From: Lachnospiraceae bacterium
GTDB lineage: Bacteria; Bacillota; Clostridia; Lachnospirales; Lachnospiraceae
Length of the DNA stretch: 64,000 nucleotides
NCBI GenBank assembly: GCA_017440045.1
Contig: JAFSIA010000068.1
Span: forward strand, 1 to 64,000
Direction: 5' to 3'
This document shows, in pieces, positions 1 through 8,415 of the stretch (its first letter is position 1; every line of letters starts with the position of its first letter). The translations under genes and the position numbers were made by a program. Under the pieces are notes generated by a model. That model was given only the letters and a program-made list of their open reading frames with translations. It searched no databases and was not told the DNA's origin.

Positions 1-490
1 AAGAAAAAGTGAAAAGGTGGGGTGAGGTCAAGAGAGCCCACCCGACTGAAAGCAAGAAAAAGTGAAAAAGGTGGGGTGGAGTTGAAAAGGCCCACCCGAC
101 TGAAAGTAAGAAAAAGTGAAAAGGTGGGGTGAGGTCAAGAGAGCCCACCCGACTGAAAGCAAGAAAAAGTGAAAAAGGTGGGGTGGAGTTGAAAAGGTCC
201 ACCCGACTGAAAGCAGGAAAAAGCAGAAAAGGTGGGGTGGAGTTGAAAAGGGCCACCCGACTGAAAGCAAGAAAAAGCGAAAAGGTGGGGTGGAGTTGAA
301 AAAGCCCACCCGACTGAAAGCAAGAAAAAGTGAAAAAGGTGGGATGGAGTTGAAAAGGGCCACCCGACTGAAAGCAAGAAAAAGTGAAAAAGGTGGGGTG
401 GAGTTGAAAAAGCCCACCCGACTAAAAGTAAGAAAAAGTGAAAAGGTGGGGTGGAGTTGAAAAGGCCCACCCGACTGAAAGCAAGAAAAA
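1..490. repeat. Tandem array of 53-54 bp hairpin-forming repeats
   Basis: Nine consecutive copies of a 53-54 bp unit can be counted by the recurring core CCCGACTGAAAG (near 41, 95, 148, 202, 255, 309, 363, 417 and 468). Each unit holds GGTGGG and, 15 or so bases later, CCCACC (GGCCACC in some copies), so every copy can fold into a hairpin. Two sub-types alternate in places (GTGAGGTCAAGAGAG and GTGGAGTTGAAAAGG). The array runs off the left window edge, so its length is a minimum. Open frames read through it on the minus strand are repeat artefacts. The stretch 491-612 after the array holds no gene; only the ribosome binding site of the next gene is visible there. Confidence 0.9.
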
Positions 491-612
491 GCGAAAAAAG
501 TCGGAAGTGACAAGAATAATTCCACCCACTACCTACCAAATTCCATATGAAGAAATAATTCAACCAGCAAAAAAAGTAAGAAACATTCGATAGAGATAAA
601 AGGAGACATAAC

Positions 613-1140
613 ATGATTATTTTAATTGGTGGCAGCTCGCACACAGGCAAGACAAATCTATCACAAAAGCTTTTAGAAAAATACAAATATCCCTACATAT
701 CTATAGACCACATAAAGATGGGATTAATAAGAAGTGGTATGACTGATGTCAGTGTTGAAGATGATGATAGATTGACAGAACTTCTTTGGCCTATCGTCCG
801 CGAGATGATAAAGACAATGATAGAGAATGATCAGAATGGGATAATTGAAGGTTGCTACATTCCATATGATTGGAAGGACAGCTTTGATGAAGAATATTTG
901 GAGGATATAGAAGGCTTGTATCTGGTTATGACTCCTGAATACATCAATAATCATTTTGAGCAAATTCGAGAATATGGAAGTGTAATTGAAAATCGTGGAG
1001 ATGATGAGTACTGCGTAAAGGATGAATTGCTGAGAGACAACGTCCAATGCCTTGAAATGTGTAAGGAGTATGGATGTAAATATGTTTTGATAGATGGTGA
1101 ATATGATATAGAAAAAATAATGAGTAATATTGTTATTTAG
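613..1140 (+). CDS. P-loop kinase-like protein (adenylate kinase / 2-phosphoglycerate kinase fold)
   Basis: This 175-residue protein opens with a hydrophobic strand and a Walker A loop, GGSSHTGKT at residues 6-14, followed by a helix and then YISIDHIK, a typical nucleotide-kinase layout in which the Asp after the second strand contacts substrate. IIEGCYIP near residue 78 is a likely Walker B/substrate segment, and a charged LID-like region follows. The family is small P-loop kinases annotated as adenylate kinase-like or 2-phosphoglycerate kinase-like; the substrate cannot be read from the sequence. AAAGGAGA lies 9 nt before the ATG. The gene stands alone between a repeat array and the XRE/ABC cluster, with no terminator seen after it. 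It is probably cytoplasmic. Confidence 0.75.
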   Translation: MIILIGGSSHTGKTNLSQKLLEKYKYPYISIDHIKMGLIRSGMTDVSVEDDDRLTELLWPIVREMIKTMIENDQNGIIEGCYIPYDWKDSFDEEYLEDIEGLYLVMTPEYINNHFEQIREYGSVIENRGDDEYCVKDELLRDNVQCLEMCKEYGCKYVLIDGEYDIEKIMSNIVI

Positions 1141-1295
1141 ATACAAAAAATATTGAGAATTCGCCATTTATGAGAAATGTATGCAGATATTCATGTGATA
1201 TACTATTGTATTATGTTTGAGATGATATATTGACGGATTTAAAGGTTAAAGTGGGGTGAGCCACTTTGTTGTCCAGGCAAGCGGAGGATATGACA

Positions 1296-1517
1296 ATGGA
1301 TACAAAAGTTATAGGAAAATTTTTAAAAGAGCTTAGAAGAGAAAGAAAAATGACTCAGGAGGAGTTAGGAGAGATGGTTGGAGTTACCAATAAGACTATA
1401 TCGAAGTGGGAAAATGGAAACTACATGCCACCGATTGATGTCTTGATGCTGTTATGTGAGATTTATGATGTGACCATAAATGAAATCTTAAATGGCAGAA
1501 GATTAGAAGATGCATAA
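1296..1517 (+). CDS. XRE-family helix-turn-helix regulator
   Basis: The product is a 73-residue single-domain Cro/CI-type DNA-binding protein. KMTQEELGEMVGVTNKTIS followed by KWENG forms the standard helix-turn-helix with its recognition helix, and the C-terminus is the usual IYDVTINEILNG helix. There is no ligand or oligomerisation domain. The frame can be opened from a TTG at 1266 or an ATG at 1290, but GGAGG at 1283-1287 is 8 nt from the ATG at 1296, so that start is preferred. Its position directly before a two-gene ABC exporter suggests that it controls that exporter; this is inference from context. Confidence 0.85.
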   Translation: MDTKVIGKFLKELRRERKMTQEELGEMVGVTNKTISKWENGNYMPPIDVLMLLCEIYDVTINEILNGRRLEDA

Positions 1518-1574
1518 AATGCAAATAACCGCGTATCCCCGATAGGAAGTCTCACGTTCCTGTTAGGCTTACAT

Positions 1575-1667
1575 AGAAGAATTCAAGGTTGGACAGAAGA
1601 ATTCTAGATTGGATAGAAGAATTCAGGGTTGGACAGAAGAATTCTAGATTAGACAGAAGAATTAGAC
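1575..1667. repeat. 20-bp tandem repeat with 40-bp alternation
   Basis: Four full copies and one partial copy of a 20-bp unit beginning AGAAGAATTC are arranged head to tail, in two alternating versions (ending AAGGTTGGAC or AGGGTTGGAC, and TAGATTGGAT or TAGATTAGAC). Each unit includes the palindrome GAATTC, except the last partial copy. The array ends immediately before the GGGAGG ribosome binding site of the ABC exporter gene, so it would be transcribed as its leader if the promoter lies upstream, with the XRE gene. Bound factors or function are unknown. Confidence 0.9.
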
Positions 1668-1679
1668 GGGAGGAAGAAA

Positions 1680-3494
1680 ATGTTACAGATAATTAAGAAA
1701 GCATTTCCTTATTATGGGAAGATTTATGGCGTTTTAATATTGTGTATCATGCTGGGCCTTGTTCAAGGTGTAGTTGCACTGGTTGAGCCACAGATTATAA
1801 CGCTTATGGTAGATAGAGTTATAAATCCTGCTTTAGGAAAAGAAGCAGAGTACGGAAGTAGTATCTTTACATTTGCCATAGAGAATGTGCCGGCTGATGA
1901 CTACTGGACAATGATGTTTATACTGGCAGGCTTGTTCTTTGGATTTATGGCATTGTATTTTGTTACATTCTATATAAGATGGAATATCGCGCACTACTTT
2001 TCTATAAAGAGTGATAACCAGATGAGATTGGATGTAATGCGTAAGGTGAATTCATTTGGACCAAGCTTGCTTAAGGACTACAGCTCAGGAGATTTAATTA
2101 CAATTGTAAACTCGGATTCATCAAAGATAAGAGATTTCCATGTGGCGACCATACCATTTATGATTGATAGTATATTTTACATAGTGGTTGCAGCAGTATT
2201 TCTTTTGAGAATAAGCCCATGGCTTATGATAATTCCACTTATTACACTGGCGGTGTTTACAGTTATCACAAAGGGATTTCTTAAGCTTTTTGAAACTCTC
2301 TACGGAAAGATATGGGAGAAGAATTCGGAGCTTAACACAGAGACACAGGAGAGCATATACGGTATTCGTACTATTAAGGCCTATGGCAGAGAGGATATGC
2401 GTAAGGAGCGCTTCAATAAGAGAAGTGAGGATGTAAGAGATTTCTCTACAATGTTTGCAATAAAGAGACAGAGATACTTCCTTGCATTTGATACAACAGA
2501 TCAGTTTGTTATGCTTATAAGTATGGCAATAAGTATTTATCTGTCACTTCAGTTTGAGATGACATCAGGAGAGTACACATCCTTCCTTGTATATTTGCTG
2601 TCTATCTGTGGAAGCTTTGTAGATATTATTTTCCTTGCTTCAGATGTGCAGGATCAGAAGGTAAGTACAAAGAGAATGTTTGGCCTTTTAGATAAGAAGG
2701 ATGAGATATTGGAAAAGTACGGCGATAAGAAGGTTTCAAAGAAGCCACACATTACTATTACAAATCTGTCTGTGTATGCAGATGGAGATGAGACAAAGCC
2801 GCTTGTAGACAATGTTTCCATCGATATTCCATATGGAAAGAAGGTGGGCATTATGGGAAAAACAGGCTGCGGAAAGTCAGTTATCCTAAAGACAATGCAG
2901 GCATTTAGGGAATATGATGCAGGAAGCCTCACATTTGATGGAGTGGATGCTAAAGAATATGACAGAGGCGAGATTGCAAGAGCCTTTGGATATGCCATGC
3001 AGGATGTATTCTTGTTCTCAAACTCTATTGAGGCAAACATAGCATATTATGACCCGGATGCATCAGAGGAAGAGGTAAGAAGATGCGGAAAAATAGCAGA
3101 GGTAGATGAGTTTGCTCTTGCATTTCCGGATGGCTACAAAACACTTATCGGAGAGAAGGGCTTTGGACTCTCGGGAGGACAAAAGCAGAGAGTCGCCATT
3201 GCCAGAGCCCTTCTTAAAAATGCACCGGTTACAGTGCTTGACGACTGTACCAGTGCATTGGATATTGAAACAGAGAGTAAGATATTTAAAAATCTTTCAG
3301 AAAACTTCCAGGATAAGACACTTATCATGGCTACTCATAGAGCTATGGCCTTAAAAGATTTTGATGAGATTATATTTATGGATGAAGGAAAGATTATAGA
3401 GCGTGGTACATTTGATGAGATGATGGCTCTTAATGGTCGCTACGCAGAAATTTACAGACAGCAAATGGATAAGGAGGTGTTTGTAAGTGAGTAG
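1680..3494 (+). CDS. ABC exporter half-transporter, degenerate-site subunit
   Basis: This 604-residue type IV (multidrug-type) ABC exporter has an N-terminal six-helix transmembrane domain (about residues 15-310) and a C-terminal nucleotide-binding domain. Walker A is GKTGCGKS near residue 393, the signature is LSGGQKQR near 497 and Walker B is VTVLDDCTSALD near 517. The catalytic Glu that normally follows Walker B is replaced by Asp (VLDD), as in the degenerate half of heterodimeric exporters such as BmrC and TM287. GGGAGG lies 6 nt before the ATG. It overlaps the next gene by 8 nt, so the two are translated together and very probably form one heterodimer. The substrate is unknown; drug or lipid/peptide export is typical. 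The XRE gene upstream is the likely regulator. Confidence 0.92.
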   Translation: MLQIIKKAFPYYGKIYGVLILCIMLGLVQGVVALVEPQIITLMVDRVINPALGKEAEYGSSIFTFAIENVPADDYWTMMFILAGLFFGFMALYFVTFYIRWNIAHYFSIKSDNQMRLDVMRKVNSFGPSLLKDYSSGDLITIVNSDSSKIRDFHVATIPFMIDSIFYIVVAAVFLLRISPWLMIIPLITLAVFTVITKGFLKLFETLYGKIWEKNSELNTETQESIYGIRTIKAYGREDMRKERFNKRSEDVRDFSTMFAIKRQRYFLAFDTTDQFVMLISMAISIYLSLQFEMTSGEYTSFLVYLLSICGSFVDIIFLASDVQDQKVSTKRMFGLLDKKDEILEKYGDKKVSKKPHITITNLSVYADGDETKPLVDNVSIDIPYGKKVGIMGKTGCGKSVILKTMQAFREYDAGSLTFDGVDAKEYDRGEIARAFGYAMQDVFLFSNSIEANIAYYDPDASEEEVRRCGKIAEVDEFALAFPDGYKTLIGEKGFGLSGGQKQRVAIARALLKNAPVTVLDDCTSALDIETESKIFKNLSENFQDKTLIMATHRAMALKDFDEIIFMDEGKIIERGTFDEMMALNGRYAEIYRQQMDKEVFVSE

Positions 3495-5277
3495 AAATCT
3501 TTATTTTGAGGACGAGTTAAGTAAGGAAAAATTTAATGGTTTCATGCTAAAAAGGCTCATAAAATATGCAGGTACATACAAGTCTACATACATAAAAGTT
3601 ATGGTTATGCTTATAGGAACAAGCTTCCTGTCACTGATACCTGCGGCGATAAATATGTATATTATCGAAAATATTCTGCCACAGAACGGAGTGGTTAAGG
3701 ATAATGTTTTGACACAGTCGATAATAATGCTTTCCCTTTGGATTTCTTTAAGTGTGGGTGCACAGATTGCCGGATACATTACTGCAAAGCTGTCATCAAA
3801 GCTTGGAAATGCCATAGTGTGCAATTTGAGAGAGGACTTGTTTAAGAAGCTTATGGAATTGAGCTTTGATTACTACGACAACAGACCTACAGGAAAAATT
3901 CTTGTAAGGGTAACAAATTACACAGATGAGATAGCAGGCTTCTTTATAAATGATATGACACGAGTTGTTGAGAATGTGTTTATTATGATTATCACCATTG
4001 TGTGTATATTGTTTATTGAACCTAGAATGGGCATTGTTACTATAGTAGTCAGCCTGCCACTGGGATTTCTTATGTGGTTTATTGCAAAGAAGCTTCACGA
4101 GAGAGTTCGAAATGACAGAAATAAGTCAAGTAACAGAACGGCATTTGTGGCAGAAGATATAAATGGTCTGGAGGTTATTAAGGCATTTAACAGAGAGGTG
4201 CTTAATGACGAGATATTCGTAGAGCTGTCAGACAAGTACCATAAAGCATTTATGCAGACAACAAGATATAGAGAGATATTCTTCCCACTGTCTCACGGTA
4301 TTATAAGAATAATGTGTACAGTTATTTTATATGTAACAGCATTATTTATAACAACTCACAATGTGGGAGCAGGCATTACATTGGGAGCCCTGGTTACAAT
4401 TACAACGTATATGCAAAGGTTCTCAAATGCAGTATTTGTTGTATGTCAGAGGCTGCAGTCCATCACAAATATTACAGCTAATGTGGAGAGGATTTTTGAG
4501 GTTCTTGATACACCAGCGAAAATCTATAACAGTGCCAATGCAGAAGATATCAAGGATGTCAAAGGCGAGATAAAGTTTAATGATGTAACATTTTCTTACG
4601 TGGACGGAATTCCTGTATTGGAAAATGTTAATCTCACAGTGGAACCGGGTCAGATGATAGCTTTGGTAGGTCCTACCGGAGCAGGAAAGACTACAATTGT
4701 CAGCCTGATAAGCAGATTCTATGATGTTGACAATGGCTCAGTTACCATAGATGGCAAAGACGTTAGAGATATTACCATCGAATCCTTAAGAGAGAATGTT
4801 GGTGTAATGATGCAGGATACATTCCTTTTTAGAGGAACGATTATGGATAACATTAGATTTTCTAAGCCGGACGCAACTGATGAGGAGTGTATAGAGGCAG
4901 CAAAGAAGGTTTGCGCCCATGACTTTATTATGAATAAGGCAGAAGGATATAACACTGTTATATCAAGTCAGGGAAGCGAATTGTCAGCAGGCGAGAAACA
5001 GCTGGTTTCATTTGCAAGACTTATATTGGGAGACCCAAAGGTGATTATCCTCGATGAGGCTACAAGTAATATTGATTCTGAGACAGAGAAGCTTGTGCAG
5101 GAGATGTTTAAAACAGTGCTTAAAGGCAGAACAAGCTTTGTAATCGCTCATAGACTTTCGACTATTAGAAATGCAGATAGAATCCTTTATATTGATCATA
5201 AGAGCATACTTGAAGATGGCAGTCATGAGCAGCTTGTCAAGGAGCAGGGATATTATTACAGACTTGTAAATCATTAA
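3487..5277 (+). CDS. ABC exporter half-transporter, catalytic-site subunit
   Basis: The product has 596 residues with six predicted membrane helices (about 35-320) and a C-terminal ATPase domain. Walker A GPTGAGKT is near residue 394 and Walker B VIILDEATSNID near 518 keeps the catalytic Glu. The signature is LSAGEKQL, not LSGGQ. Together with the Asp in the partner, this gives one degenerate site (partner Walker A/B with this signature) and one consensus site, the pattern of BmrCD and TM287/288. Its GTG start at 3487 overlaps the partner's end. A strong terminator follows at 5320, closing the operon. Confidence 0.92.
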   Translation: MSRNLYFEDELSKEKFNGFMLKRLIKYAGTYKSTYIKVMVMLIGTSFLSLIPAAINMYIIENILPQNGVVKDNVLTQSIIMLSLWISLSVGAQIAGYITAKLSSKLGNAIVCNLREDLFKKLMELSFDYYDNRPTGKILVRVTNYTDEIAGFFINDMTRVVENVFIMIITIVCILFIEPRMGIVTIVVSLPLGFLMWFIAKKLHERVRNDRNKSSNRTAFVAEDINGLEVIKAFNREVLNDEIFVELSDKYHKAFMQTTRYREIFFPLSHGIIRIMCTVILYVTALFITTHNVGAGITLGALVTITTYMQRFSNAVFVVCQRLQSITNITANVERIFEVLDTPAKIYNSANAEDIKDVKGEIKFNDVTFSYVDGIPVLENVNLTVEPGQMIALVGPTGAGKTTIVSLISRFYDVDNGSVTIDGKDVRDITIESLRENVGVMMQDTFLFRGTIMDNIRFSKPDATDEECIEAAKKVCAHDFIMNKAEGYNTVISSQGSELSAGEKQLVSFARLILGDPKVIILDEATSNIDSETEKLVQEMFKTVLKGRTSFVIAHRLSTIRNADRILYIDHKSILEDGSHEQLVKEQGYYYRLVNH

Positions 5278-5319
5278 CATTTATATTCAAAATTTTTACA
5301 AAATATTTAAATCTTTTTT

Positions 5320-5353
5320 GGACCTACAGGGTGTGCTTGTAGGTCCATTTTTA
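5320..5353 (+). terminator. Intrinsic terminator after the ABC exporter genes
   Basis: GGACCTACA (5320-5328) pairs perfectly with TGTAGGTCC (5338-5346) around a 9-nt loop, and ATTTTTATT follows. Confidence 0.9.
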
Positions 5354-5365
5354 TTGTGATATAAT
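5337..5365 (+). promoter_or_regulatory. Extended -10 promoter for the CotH-family gene
   Basis: TATAAT at 5360-5365 is preceded by TG at 5357-5358, a perfect extended -10. TTGTAG at 5337-5342 is a fair -35 element at 17 bp spacing. The -35 element overlaps the 3' arm of the preceding terminator. Transcription would begin near 5372, giving a leader of about 79 nt. Confidence 0.65.
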
Positions 5366-5450
5366 GACGCTAATTGTGGATGTTTACTAGTTTTTTATTT
5401 ACGTCAAAGTTGGTTTACAACTGCGATTAATAGGAAAGGGAGAAGCAAAA

Positions 5451-7757
5451 ATGAAAAAAACAAAGTTAACGAAGGCTTTGGCTGGTTTGCTATTGGGGGC
5501 AATGATAGCCAGTGTTTGGCCTGCTACACCTGTATTTGCTGCGCGAAATCCAGGACAAAGTGGCAACAGTGGAAAACCTACTCACGGTACATCAGCTGAG
5601 TGGATAACAGAGGATATGCTCAATAACACACCGCCGGCTGATTATGTTGTAAATGATGCAACACAGGGTAAGGCAGAGGATGCATTATACAATGCATATT
5701 TTCTTAAGGACAAGGTTCAGACAGTATCTATCGAGATAGACGAGAATAATTTGAACTACTTGTTGCAGAATGCAGTCGATGAGCCATATGTTATGGCTGA
5801 CAGTGTTACAATCGGAGACACAAAGGTTCAGTATTGTGGATTTAAGACAAAGGGTGCATATACACTATTGCATTCATATACAGACAATCCAAACAGTGAC
5901 AGATTTTCTTTTACAGTTAATTTCGGAAAATACATAAAGAAAAAGGATTATGGTCAGAAGCAGGACTTTTATGGTTGTAATAAGATAAGCTTTAACAATT
6001 TTTTCTTCGACAAGTCTATGATGAAAGAGTTTTGCGCTCTTATGCTTATGGAAGAGATGGGATTGCCTACACCACAGTTTGGTATTGCAAAGCTTTACAT
6101 CAACGATAAATATTATGGCGTATATGCTATGGTAGAGGCATTTGATGAATCAATCTTAGAGCAGTATTACGGCGTGGATGATGATGATCTTAGCAGTTAT
6201 TTAACAAAGCCTGAGAATACAAACTTTATCTATGAGGAGCTCTTGGAAGATGATTCTCCACTTTGGGAGGAAGACGAAGATACATATGCTGATGTGGAAG
6301 ATATGCTTCCAACAGTTATGGATTGGGTGAAGAAGCTTAATCTCTTAAGCGAAGGTAAAGATTTTGAAGGCAATAAAATAGACGTAAACAGTGATGAATA
6401 CGTAGAACTTCTTGGCCAGATATATGATTTGGATGAGGTTTTGAAATATTTTGCAGCGCACAGCTGGTTATGCCAGATTGATAATATGTTTGATGGTCAG
6501 AAGAACTTCGGACTCTATGTGGACCAGGCCGGCAAAGCTATGATAATGCCATGGGATTATGACTTGAGTTTTGGTTGTTATTATCCAACAAGTGGAGAGT
6601 GGACTGCAAACTTTAATATTGATGCTATGTATAAGCTGGCAAACTGGGGACAGGATATAAGAAACAGAAGAGTTCCTGATGATGCATATGAAGATTTTCC
6701 ATTGTTCAATGTAATATTCCAGAACAAAGAGCTTATGGAAAGATATTATGGATATATGAAGGACTGCTCTAAGATTGCCGCTTTAGGTGGAACAGTTGAG
6801 TGGAGTGGAAAGACATATGAAGCAGGATATATTGAGTCATACATAACAGGTATGGAGGACAGCTTGATGGAGGCTGCTTCAGAGAAGCTTGGTGACAATG
6901 TATATTATATGAATGGCTCATTCCAGCCATACAATATGGAGGATGCACTTCCAAACCTTGCAAATATTATTGCTATGCGTGCACTTGGTGTATATGTTCA
7001 GGTTGAAAATATCAATACATATGTAAGCGCAAATGGATGTGACTTAGGTACTTTAGGAAATGCCAATATGGGCTTTTTTGAAAATACAGGTACACTTTCG
7101 TCTATAGATTCTGCTACAGGAATTTATATAACAGCAAATTATCAAGGTGGACGAAGAGACAGTGCGCCTCTTCTTACAGTAAAAGAAATTGATGAGAAGC
7201 ATGAATTTTATAAGGATATCAAAACGGCTGTAGGCTATGAGGAGGGAGATACGCTCATTATCTACAATATGAAAGATATGGGTAAAGTTGTATCTGATTA
7301 TCAGATAAGTATTCCTGTTTCTCAGGAAATGCTTGATGCTGGCGGAGATATTCAGTTTTACGAGTATGACAACGGTGCTAAGAAGATTAGCATGGAGTTA
7401 AATGATAATCGTTACTCTGGAGAAGTTGACACTATAACTTTTATAGCAGTACTCCAGAAGGGCACAACTGTTGCAGAAGTGCTTATTCCAATACTTATTG
7501 GTGTTGCAGCTGTTGTTGTCGTATTAGTTATTGTTCTTATCATAGTAAAGAAAAGTAAAAAGAAGCAAAAAGCAGTAACAAATGCACAGGTTACAGAGAC
7601 AGCTACAAACGGGGCAGACGATGTAGCTGAAAATTTGGAGACTACAGATTCTAATGAGACTGTTGGGACTTCCGAAGAGACTGTTGGGACTTCCGAAGAG
7701 ACTGTTGGGACTTCCGAAGAGACTGTGGCGGCAGATGATACTGTTGACATACAATAA
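5451..7757 (+). CDS. CotH kinase family surface protein
   Basis: This 768-residue exported protein has a signal peptide (KK charge, LAGLLLGAMIAS core, cleavage near VFAA at about residue 31). The CotH fold is visible as GVYAMVEAFDESIL near residue 223 and MPWDYDLSFG near 365, the conserved CotH kinase motifs that in Bacillus CotH support protein phosphorylation of coat proteins. A single membrane helix (about residues 679-705) is followed by a KKSKKKQK stop-transfer and a short Thr/Glu-rich tail with three perfect EETVGTS repeats. It is therefore anchored with its kinase-like domain outside the cell. The tail repeats would be cytoplasmic. Its target is unknown, and the link to spores is only by family name, since many Lachnospiraceae encode non-spore CotH proteins. 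Confidence 0.85.
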   Translation: MKKTKLTKALAGLLLGAMIASVWPATPVFAARNPGQSGNSGKPTHGTSAEWITEDMLNNTPPADYVVNDATQGKAEDALYNAYFLKDKVQTVSIEIDENNLNYLLQNAVDEPYVMADSVTIGDTKVQYCGFKTKGAYTLLHSYTDNPNSDRFSFTVNFGKYIKKKDYGQKQDFYGCNKISFNNFFFDKSMMKEFCALMLMEEMGLPTPQFGIAKLYINDKYYGVYAMVEAFDESILEQYYGVDDDDLSSYLTKPENTNFIYEELLEDDSPLWEEDEDTYADVEDMLPTVMDWVKKLNLLSEGKDFEGNKIDVNSDEYVELLGQIYDLDEVLKYFAAHSWLCQIDNMFDGQKNFGLYVDQAGKAMIMPWDYDLSFGCYYPTSGEWTANFNIDAMYKLANWGQDIRNRRVPDDAYEDFPLFNVIFQNKELMERYYGYMKDCSKIAALGGTVEWSGKTYEAGYIESYITGMEDSLMEAASEKLGDNVYYMNGSFQPYNMEDALPNLANIIAMRALGVYVQVENINTYVSANGCDLGTLGNANMGFFENTGTLSSIDSATGIYITANYQGGRRDSAPLLTVKEIDEKHEFYKDIKTAVGYEEGDTLIIYNMKDMGKVVSDYQISIPVSQEMLDAGGDIQFYEYDNGAKKISMELNDNRYSGEVDTITFIAVLQKGTTVAEVLIPILIGVAAVVVVLVIVLIIVKKSKKKQKAVTNAQVTETATNGADDVAENLETTDSNETVGTSEETVGTSEETVGTSEETVAADDTVDIQ
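7656..7728 (+). repeat. 21-bp in-frame tandem repeat in the CotH tail
   Basis: Three identical 21-bp copies, each starting GAGACTGTTGGGACTTCCGA, plus the first 8 bases of a fourth, code for (ETVGTSE)n. Perfect identity at synonymous positions points to recent slippage expansion, so the length probably varies between strains. Confidence 0.9.
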
Positions 7758-7779
7758 TTCGAATAGTGATTAAAGCGAG

Positions 7780-7815
7780 TCCGCAGAGATAAGAGATTAT
7801 TTCTGCGGATTTTCG
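7780..7815 (+). terminator. Intrinsic terminator after the CotH-family gene
   Basis: TCCGCAGA (7780-7787) and TCTGCGGA (7802-7809) form a perfect 8-bp stem, followed by TTTTCGTGTTT. Confidence 0.8.
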
Positions 7816-7910
7816 TGTTTAGTAGAAGGCAAATATTGTAAGGTATAATTAAAGAAAGTTATGGTGGTATTTTGGCTGTTGTATGGTGGACATGAGAGAT
7901 ATGTTGGGGG

Positions 7911-8340
7911 CTCTCTACCTAATGAGATGGAAAAATGTCAAAAGGTAAGAGAGGACTAGAGGAAGAAATAGGAAGTCTCTACCTAAATAAGACAAAAAGT
8001 GTCAAATGGTAAGAGAGAATTAAAAGAAGAAATAGGAAGTCTCTACCTAAATAGGACAAAAAGTGTCAAATGGTAAGAGGGAATTAAAAGAAGAAATAGA
8101 AAGTCTCTAGCTAAATAAGACAAAAAGTGTCAAATGGTAAGAGAGGATTGAAAAAAGAAGTAGAAAGTCTCTACCTAAATAGGATAAAAAGTGTCAAATG
8201 GTAAGAGAAAGTCTAAAAAGACTAATAGGAGTCTCTACCTAAATAAGAGAAAAAATGCCAAAAGGTAAGAGAGAACCAAAAATAATAGAAAGAAGTCTCT
8301 GCCTAATAAGATAAAAAGTAAGTAAAAGGTAAGAAAAACC
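7911..8340. repeat. Tandem array of exact 64-bp hairpin repeats
   Basis: Seven copies start with CTCTCT or GTCTCT at 7911, 7975, 8039, 8103, 8167, 8231 and 8295, a constant 64-bp spacing despite sequence drift. A typical unit carries TCTCTACC and GGTAAGAGA as imperfect outer arms and GACA-AAAAG-TGTC as an inner stem, so each copy can form a nested hairpin or cruciform. The last copy is incomplete. The array fills most of the 658-bp gap before the hydrogenase gene; 7816-7910 holds nothing recognisable. There are no variable spacers and no cas genes, so it is not CRISPR. Confidence 0.92.
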
Positions 8341-8415
8341 TACAAAACACAGCTTGCTTTTAAGTTACATATGGAGTTTAATATATATAGATATAAGTAA
8401 GGAAGGTATTTTCAT

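Noticed and set aside
1..490. CRISPR array
   Set aside because: The whole unit repeats, with no unique spacers, and no cas genes are near; the same holds for the 64-bp array at 7911-8340.
28..686. Long minus-strand open frames reading (F/L)LSVGW-type repeats
   Set aside because: They are translations of the hairpin repeat array and its flank, lack a ribosome binding site and have no protein-like composition.
7412..7754. Minus-strand frames opposite the CotH gene tail
   Set aside because: They are shadows of the tandem repeat and membrane helix coding of the plus-strand gene, with no ribosome binding site.
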